From Ashinkailepas kermadecensis (Eukaryota; Arthropoda; Thecostraca; Neolepadidae), in the NCBI GenBank assembly GCA_034440615.1, contig JAOTOM010004785.1:221001-285000 (forward strand): 64,000 nt of DNA, in the 5' to 3' direction. The position numbers were made by a program, and so were the translations under genes. This document shows positions 57,070-64,000 of the stretch, piece by piece. The notes beneath the pieces were generated by a model, which had not been told where the DNA came from, ran no database searches, and saw only the letters and a list, made by a program, of their open reading frames with translations. The stretch's first letter is position 1, and each line of letters opens with the position of its first letter.

Positions 57070-59640
57070 CAGTGACGCACCCATATTTGCGTCAAGGGGA
57101 GGGGGCAAACGTATTTGGAGGGGGTCCAACTACTGAATACAGTCTTCCGATTTCGACCACTATTTTGTCAAAGGGGAACTTTTTAAATAAAATAATTAGT
57201 GATCAACTGAATTATCCTGTGGAGGGGCCTAATCTACCACTATCGTTTCTGATTCGTCGGATTTCAACCCTAGCTCCCACAACCTGTTCAAATGTATTCT
57301 TTTGGTATTCCTTGATAAGTCACCTCGCACTGCTGAAATTACACCTGCACAAATCACTTTCAAATGTAAAATTTTCCAATTTCAGACATTCCAGTTCATA
57401 GTGCCCGGTCGCCACGACGCCAACGTTAGTGCACGTGCACACCCATCTTGCGCATTCGGCGCATTCGCCACACTTCGTGCGATGCTACGGATTCTGCTGG
57501 GCCTCCTACGCTTTGTTAATTGCTGCCACATGATAGACTTACGCCATATCTGACGTGATAAAATGCTTCGTATGGGCGTTCGCTGCGAAAATTAGATTAA
57601 TTAAATTCGATCATTAGTTCCCTTCTTACAATATTTTATGGTGAAAAAATGCGGATACCCGCTGAGCTTTGATGCACCTCATATCTTTGATTAAACATGC
57701 TTCCAGGTTGGCTACCGAACCGAAGCCCTGCCTGAGTGTACTTCTTTGGACCCGTTTCGTATTTCTTCGTCTACGGATGTGTCCTAAGGTTCCAATTCAT
57801 TTTTGTTAGAGGCCCAACGCATTTTCGAAACCCCTACTCGTTTTAGGGTTTGTTGCTTTTTTGCGCACCGAATATTTTTTTTTTGTCGGGGCGCTTTCAA
57901 AGATCTCGATGTGTTTACTTAGTGCCCGGTATTTTTGTTCGTTTTGGGATCATGTTGCTTTTTGCGGCCCCAGCCTCTTTTCAGGCCCTGGTGCGGTCAT
58001 ATGGCCCCTGTGTGCCTTGAGAGCTTCCGGTGTTTTTGTTTTTTGTTTTTTTTAGTGTTCCCGGTATATATAGTTACGGCTACAACGCATGTTTTCGGAC
58101 CCTGCCGCTTTTTACGAGACTGCGCTTTGAAGGGCCAGTCGCATTTTCGGTCCCCGTTGTGCTCTTAGGGTCCCGCTGTGTTTATTTGGGGCTTCTGACG
58201 CACATTTGTGGGGCCCCAGTACGATTTTGAGGCTTCGGTGCGATTTTTCTGGGTCCCAGCGCGACTTATCGCGCCCAGGCGCGTGGTTCCGGGACCCAAC
58301 GCCAGTTATCTGGGCTCAACGCGATTTTTGTGGATCTCTTCTGAATTTTCTTTACCTTCCGAATCCCGCCCTGATTTTTCGAGTCCCTGGTGCCATGTCT
58401 TTGTATCTCACTTCGATTTTCTTCAAGCTCCGGTATGTTTTTCGATGCCGTACGCGATTTGTCAAGGCATCTGATGACATGTTCGGTGCTCCAGAACCAT
58501 TGTCCTGACCCGGACTTTTTTGCAATCCCTCCTGATTTTGGAGGGCTCCGGCTTTATTCTTCGGATACCGATGGGACTTTGGGGGTCACACGGTGCCTAT
58601 GTGGGGCCATAGACGCCAATTGTTGGCAGCCCCGACGTTAATTTTTGATGCCCAGACCAAATTTTTGGTACTACCGATGGGTCCGAGCGCGACATTTTTG
58701 GTACTACCGAATTGTGGGTCCGAACGCGAAATTTGGTGGGACCGGTTCGAGTTTGCGGGGCGCGTTGTACTTAGCTGTGACCCCAACGCGATCTTGGCGG
58801 TTCCTGTTGCAGATTTTCGTGCCTCGGAGCGAGTTTTCTGGGGCCCGACGTATTTACTTTGAGCCCCTACGCGAATTCTGGTGGACCGACGCGAATTTTT
58901 GTGGTCCCAGCGCGACTTTTGGGGGCCTCGGCTCGATTCTTGGGAGCATATCCCTCTTAGGAGGGAGGGGCCATTTGCCCCTTTGATATGTCACTGCGGC
59001 CACCGAAGGAGTTCTATTTTTTTATATAGGTCCTTACGTGATATTTTTGGGTGCTGGTACGATTCTTCGGTCTCCAGGTGCGATTTTTTTCGGTGCCCTG
59101 ACACGTTTTTTCCCAGTGCCCAACTGGTTTTGCGGGGACTTTGACCCGCTTTTTTTTGGGCGCGGAGTGACATTCCGGTTGATAATTGATTTTTGGGGCA
59201 GCAGCAACCTTTGGGGTCCAGGCGCGACTTTTTTGGTCCACAGTGAGATTTTCGAAGGTTGCGACGCGACTTTTTTAGTCCAATGTAATCTTTTGTGTCC
59301 CGACGTCATTTGCTTGGATCCCTAGCGCGAGTTTTAGCGACCTCGACACTTTGTGGGTGTCCAATACGTTTTGGATGCTTTTAGTGTCATTGTTGGGGCA
59401 CAAGAGTGATTATCCATGTCCGGATTGTTTTTTGTTGCCCCGGCTTCATTTGTGTCTAAATGATACTGTTGGGGAACGGTACGACTTATCGTGCCCCTAG
59501 CGTGATTTTCATGATCCGGGCGTGCATTTTTGGTACCCATAGGCTCAGCGAGATTTTCAGGGGCCCCGGCCGGATCTTTTTGGGCCCATGTCGTGATTTT
59601 CAAGTACCCCGGCACGACTCCTGCCATTTCAGATGCTTCT
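57070..59640 (+). mobile_element. Nested hAT-type head plus degenerate repeats
   Basis: CAGTGACGCACCCATATTTG at 57070 begins a 550-bp block collinear with the minus strand of 18760-19309, so it is a second copy of that element nested within the larger one. From about 57740 to 59640 follow degenerate 25-35 bp units of the pattern GGGGCCC-GCGCGATTTTT, the same array type as 18230-18600. A possible inverted end (minus strand CAGTGACATATC at 58996) occurs mid-array, but its octamer does not match and the array continues past it. The right boundary is therefore uncertain. Confidence 0.65.
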
Positions 59641-60599
59641 AGCAAATTATAGACCTCCTCTCGCGTATTAGGGGTCTCGTCTCATTTCCTGGAGCTTCTT
59701 TACCGGTTTTGGACGTCTACTCGTCCGTCCTACCCTCCTCCATATTCAATGGTCCTCCTCTCCCGTTTTGGAGGACCTCCTCCCACATCCTGGGGCCCCT
59801 TTAACATGGCATGGGACTTCCTCTCATGTTCCAGGGGCATCCTCTGCCAAATTAGGGGCCTCCTGCCACGCCTCGTGGGCCTCCTCCTTTGTCCTCGCAA
59901 AGCTTACCCGTCTTGAGGGGATCTTCAATTTTTGAAACCTCGCCTCCTTCCATACCTGCTACCTACCACTCCCATTTTAAGGGCCTTCTCTCATTTCCTG
60001 GGAATTCCTTCCGGTCGTCGGGGCCTCATTCGGCCCTGGAGACCTCCTACTCCATCTCGAGGGACTCCTCTCGAGTCCGGCAGGGGCCTCCTGTTTTCCT
60101 TTTGAGGCTTTCTTTTTTAAATTAGGGGCCTCCTCTCACGTCTTCGGGGCCTCCTGTTCCGCGTTTTGATTCTATCTTTTCCCATTTTAAGGTTGGCCTC
60201 TTATCTCCTGGTGGACTCCTGTTCTCTCTTAGGTGGCTCCTCTTCCAAATTACACGCAACCTTTCCTATCTCAGTTACCTTGTCATTTCCTGGGGACCTT
60301 CTTACCCGTCTTGAAGCCTTCTTTCTCGCCTGGGAGCCATCCCTCTTATCTAATGGCCATTCTCTCCTATTTTAGGGGCTTCCTCGTGCATCATAGGGTC
60401 TCTTTCCAATCTTATATCGTCCTCTTCCGAATTAGGTGCTTCCTGCCACTTTTCTGGATTATCCTTTTCTATCTTGGTGGAACCTTACCCGTTTCGGGGA
60501 CTGCTTTTACGTCTCCGAAACCTCATCTCATATCCACTGGCTTTCTCTTCCGTCTTAGGGCCTTCTCTCATTTTCTGAGGTCTCCCTTCCCGTATTGGG
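59641..60599. repeat. Diverged GGGGCCTCCT-type array
   Basis: Units of about 22-30 bp built around GGGGCCTCCTCTC, TCATTTCCTGG and TCTTAGG are strongly diverged here. They grade rightward into the homogeneous 21-bp array, as if this were the older, unhomogenised flank of the same repeat. Confidence 0.8.
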
Positions 60600-62575
60600 G
60601 CCTCCTTTGCAATCCTGGGGGCCTCCTTTGCAATCCTGAGGGCCTCCTTTGCAATCCTGGGGGCCTCCTTTGTAATCCTGGGGGCCTCCTTTGCAATCAT
60701 GGGGGTCTCCTTTGCAATCCTGGGGCCTCTTTTGCAATCATGGGGGCCTCCTTTACAATCCTGTGGGCTTCCTTCGCAATCCTGAGGGCCTCCTTTGCAA
60801 TCCTAGGGGCCTCCTGTGCAATCCTGGAGCCTCCTTTGCAATCCTGGAGGCCTCGTTTTGCAATCCTGTGGGTCTCCTTTGCAATCCTGGAGTCTTCCTT
60901 TGTAATCCTGGGGGCCTCCTTTGCAATCCTGGTGCCTCCTTTGCAATCCTGGAGTCCTCCTTTGTAATCATGGGGCCTCCTTTGCAATCCTGAGGCCTCC
61001 TTTGCAATCCTGGTGTCCTCTTTTGCAATCCTGAGGGCCTCCTTTGCAATCCTGGAGTCCTCCTTTGTAATCATGGGGGCCTCCTTTGCAATCCTGGGGC
61101 ATCCTTTGCAATCCGGGGGGGCTCCTTTGCAATCCTGGGGCCTTCTTTGCAATCCTGGGGGCCTCCTTTTCAATCCTGGGGCCTCCTTTGTAGTCCTGGG
61201 GGCCTCCTTTGTAATCCTGGAGGCCTCCTTTGCAATCCTGGGGGCCTCCTTTGCAATCCTGGGGGCCTACTTTGCAATCCTGGGGCCTCCTTTGCAATCC
61301 TGGGGCTTCCTTTGCATTCCCGGGGGCCTCCTTTGCAATCCTGGAGTCCTCCTTTGTAATCCTGGTGGCCTCCTTTGTAATCCTGGGGCGTCCTTTGTAA
61401 TCCTGGGGCCTCCTTTGCAATCCTGGGGGCCTCCTTTGCAATCCTGTAGTCCTCCTTTGAAATCCTGGTGGTCTCCTTTGCAATCCTGGGAGCCTCTTTT
61501 GCAATCCTGGGGCCTCCTTTGCAATCTTGGGGGCCTCCTTTACAATCCTGGGGGCCTCCTTTGCAATCCTGGAGGCCTCCTTTGCAATCGTGAGGGTCTC
61601 CTTTGCATTCCTGGGGGTCTCCTTTGCAATCCTGGAGTCCTCCTTTGCAAACCTGGGGGCCTCCTTTGCAATCCTGGGGGCCTCCTTTGCAATCCTGGAG
61701 TCCTCCTTTGAAATCCTGGTGGCCTCCTTTGCAATCCTGGGAGCCTCTTTTGCAATCCTGGGGCCTCTTTTTCAATCCTGGGGGCCTCCTTTTCAATCCT
61801 GGGGGCCTCCTTTGTAATCCCGGAGGCCTCCTTTGCAATCCTGGGGGCCTCCTTTGTAATCCTGGAGGCCTCCTTTGCAATCGTGAGGGCCTCCTTTGCA
61901 TTCCTGGGGGTCTCCTTTGCAATTCTGGAGTCCTTCTTTGCAAACCTGGGGGCCTCCTTTGCAATCCTGGGGGCCTCCTTTGCAATCCTGGGGGCCTCCT
62001 TTTCAATCCAGGGGGCCTCCTTTGTAATCATGGAGGCCTCCTTTGCAATCCTGGGGCCTCCTTTGCAATCTTTGGGGCCTCCTTTTCAATCATGGGGGCC
62101 TCCTTTGTAATCATGGAGGCCTCCTTTGCAATCCTGGTGGCCTCCTTTGCAATCCTGTGGGCCTCCTTTGTAATCCTGGAGGCCTCCTTTGCAATCCTGG
62201 GGGCCTCCTTTTCAATCCTGGGGGCCTCCTTTGTAATCCTGGAGGCCACCTTTGCAATCCTGGGGGCCTCCTTTGCAATCCTGGGGGCCTCCTTTGCAAT
62301 CCTGGGGGCCTCCTTTGCAATCCTGGAGTCCTCCTTTGCAAACCTGGGGGCCTCCTTTGCAATCCTGGGGGCCTCCTTTGCAATCCTGGGGGCCTCCTTT
62401 TCAATCCAGGGGGCCTCCTTTGTAATCATGGAGGCCTCCTTTGCAATCCTGGGGGCCTCCTTTTCAATCCAGGGGGCCTCCTTTGTAATCCTGGAGGCCT
62501 CCTTTGCAATCCTGGGGGCCTCCTTTGCAATCCTGGGGGCATCCTTTGCATTCCTGGGGGCCTCCGTGCCAATTG
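60600..62575. repeat. 21-bp tandem repeat, about 93 copies, with higher-order structure
   Basis: The unit is GGGGGCCTCCTTTGCAATCCT with 20-bp variants (GGGGCC, GGAGTCCTCC) and point variants (TTTTCAATCC, TTTGTAATC, GCATTCC). Variant blocks recur as longer periods: the string GCAATCGTGAGGG..GCATTCC..GCAAACC appears near 61586 and 61879 (about 293 bp), and a GAAATCC..GGGAGCC block near 61456 and 61707 (about 251 bp). The 21-bp period keeps frames open on both strands (LLCNPGG, RRPPGLQ and IAKEAPR repeats); these are artefacts of the period. Confidence 0.95.
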
Positions 62576-62814
62576 TTGGCACTCTCGTGATTTCTGTGGC
62601 CTCCTATCCTCTCCTAGTGACTCCTTCTTCAAATTAGGGGCCTCCTCTCACGTCTTGGAGGCCTCCTCTCGTGTCTCGTCGGCCTCATTGCTCACTTTTT
62701 TCCTGTGCATTTCCGGATAGGGGCCTCCTCAAATTTCAGGGGGGGCGGCGCCCCCCCTGTTTGACGGCAGGGGGGGCGACTGCCCCCCCCTGCCCCCCGG
62801 TGGCGACGCCCTTG

Positions 62815-62822
62815 ACGCAGAG
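62815..62822 (+). repeat. 8-bp target site duplication, right copy
   Basis: ACGCAGAG, identical to 56037-56044, immediately followed by the resumed LINE 3' UTR. Confidence 0.9.
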
Positions 62823-62893
62823 GTACAGCGGACGTAGAAGAACCGAACTGCAAAACCCCGTAATAACCCAACTAACAACCCTCCAAGGCATAA
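62815..62893 (+). mobile_element. LINE 3' UTR, right part
   Basis: Continues the UTR broken at 56044: CAGCGGACGTA, GAACCGAACTGC, TAACCCAACTAACAACCCT, then a poly-A-like run from 62890. This matches 23205-23270. The A-run may be the LINE tail, but the sequence beyond it is suspect. Confidence 0.8.
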
Positions 62894-63075
62894 AAAAAAA
62901 AAACCCCCAAAAAAAAAAAAAACGGCGGGGCGGGCGGAAAAGGGGGGGGAGAAAAATCCCCCCCTTTTCCCAAAGAAAAAAACCCCCTGTGCTTTTAAAA
63001 AAAAAGGAAAAAAAGGGCACCCCAACAAAAAAAAATCCCCCCCCAAAAAAAAAAACCCCCCCCCCACCCAAACTA
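62888..63075. other. Homopolymer-dense stretch, probable low-quality consensus
   Basis: Nearly every base sits in a run of A, C or G (A-runs of 12-14, C-runs of 5-10, G-runs of 8), with almost no T after 62950. This does not resemble any other part of the window and looks like erroneous consensus or a failed gap fill beside the array and poly-A tail. A plus-strand frame here is lysine/proline-only and meaningless. Confidence 0.6.
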
Positions 63076-64000
63076 CAAATTATTTTGTGGTGGAGAAAAG
63101 TAAAATTAAAACCATTTAGACATCAGGGAGATGTCCCCAACCCGGCCCCCGCCTTCAGCACCTAAAATATCACACAATCTATAAAGTAAAATTCCCTTAA
63201 CGTAAATGTCCACTTTCCTGCACCTTGATCCCAAACACTCGCTTTTATAGATAGACATGTAACGTACTCGCTTTAAAGGCGGCGCAAATGACCTTCATGG
63301 TCCAGCACGCCTGAAAAATCACTCCCCCCCCCCTCCACCATCACACTGTAGGTGCTTCCGTAACATTTATCGCGCGAATCAAATCGCGCCAGCCTGCAAA
63401 ATTGATGAGAGCAGTGGTGTGGCACATTGCGACTTCAGCCATCGATGGCATCAATCCACAGATCTGTCCCAGACTTCATATTCATAACACACTCCCAGAC
63501 CCAAGGAAATGGGCACGTCCAAAACGAACAAAAGTACCTCACGCCCACCAACAATACACCTCAGCGTTCAATGTAGGCTGCCAGTTCACATGCTCACATA
63601 GAGACTATAGAGACTCCATCACACCTGTGTCTGTTTTGATGTAACTGCGATCACTTTCTCTGGCCGAATGACTACGGATGTTCAGCTAAATATGATATGG
63701 GTCAGGTGCATGCGACTGAGAACTGCCCACAAAAGTGTTCTTACAACACTAGTATTTTATGAGAATCGAACGGCCATTGTGACATTTCCATTCGAACAAC
63801 ACGAACAACATTTATGGGACTGCTGACCACCACGGCTAAGCGAAATAAATCACGTTAGGTATCATACTGGAATTGTGCGAATAGTTGGAAAGCGAATTTT
63901 ACAGGGAATGGTTTTGATGTCAAAAATCGTGGATCTATGGCTGATGTCTGAAAACAATGTCAAGTGTTTTACATCGTGCCATTGTAAGCTTTACACCGTG
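63076..64000. other. No recognised gene
   Basis: Mixed sequence with a C-run at 63324-63332. No supported feature to the end of the window. Confidence 0.4.

Larger units (their letters stand above)
56045..62814 (+). mobile_element. 6.77-kb hAT-like insertion packed with minisatellite
   Basis: The left end CAGTGGCGTCGCCAC and the right end (minus strand, read inward) CAAGGGCGTCGCCAC match at 13 of 15 positions. They are flanked by the perfect 8-bp duplication ACGCAGAG. CAGTGG-type ends with an 8-bp duplication are diagnostic of the hAT superfamily. The insertion splits a LINE 3' UTR whose uninterrupted paralogue at 23109-23290 shows the empty site. No transposase frame is present. The interior holds GGGGCCTCC-type units right from the left end (56090-56140), a nested hAT-type head at 57070, degenerate arrays, and a homogeneous 21-bp array at the right. 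It is therefore a non-autonomous element carrying most of its length as tandem repeats. Confidence 0.88.

Noticed and set aside
58985..58996. Inverted hAT-type end CAGTGACATATC pairing with 57070
   Set aside because: Only seven terminal bases match, flanking octamers differ, and the same repeat array continues on both sides.
60233..62720. Long frames of LLCNPGG, RRPPGLQ and IAKEAPR repeats on both strands
   Set aside because: Products of the 21-bp period; open on both strands and in several frames.
62671..63165. Lys/Pro/Gly-rich open frames
   Set aside because: They run through a homopolymer block that looks like erroneous consensus.

Overview
This window is eukaryotic, gene-poor and dominated by repeats. 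It has long non-coding stretches, intron-like signals, large CA/TA and GA microsatellites, minisatellites, non-LTR retrotransposon remnants and cut-and-paste transposon remnants. There is no operon structure and no dense coding. The best protein signal is a secreted, dibasic-rich precursor on the minus strand (32490-33080), whose look points to an arthropod. Crustacean or chelicerate is a guess; nothing here fixes the lineage.

Layout. 0-10 kb: mostly unique sequence with a 37-bp array, a 96-bp x 8 array, a tRNA-derived SINE head and a 270-bp diverged duplication. 10-13 kb: a 41-bp x 19 array and a very homogeneous 40-bp x 37 array, followed by a G-run and adapter-like 12-mer that may be an assembly scar. 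13-25 kb: isolated candidate exons (13320, 16944), two members of a TTAA-bounded MITE family, a hAT-terminated repeat element, a large inverted array of 16-bp units, and the 3' end of a LINE. 26-28 kb: a hAT-like element (26206-27965) filled with degenerate G/C-rich repeats. 32-34 kb: the candidate prohormone gene with a MITE 153 bp upstream of its start codon. 38-48 kb: further TTAA MITEs, a 94-bp x 7 array, a candidate two-exon gene (42834-43238), and CRE-like palindromes at 44.5 kb. 49-56 kb: a foldback element, a broken LINE (endonuclease plus reverse transcriptase, minus strand) and a second LINE 3' region (plus strand). 56-63 kb: that LINE's 3' UTR is split by a 6,770-bp insertion with hAT-type termini and an exact 8-bp target duplication. 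Its interior is almost all minisatellite.

Two themes connect the window. First, hAT-like termini repeatedly enclose or adjoin degenerate short-period GGGGCC-rich arrays (18.2-19.3, 26.2-28.0 and 56.0-62.8 kb), which suggests non-autonomous elements that carry and amplify minisatellites. Second, three TTAA-bounded MITE families share one architecture (short TIR, subterminal G-run/C-run hairpin) and are strongly enriched in AGGTCA/TGACCT half-sites. One copy sits directly upstream of the best gene candidate.
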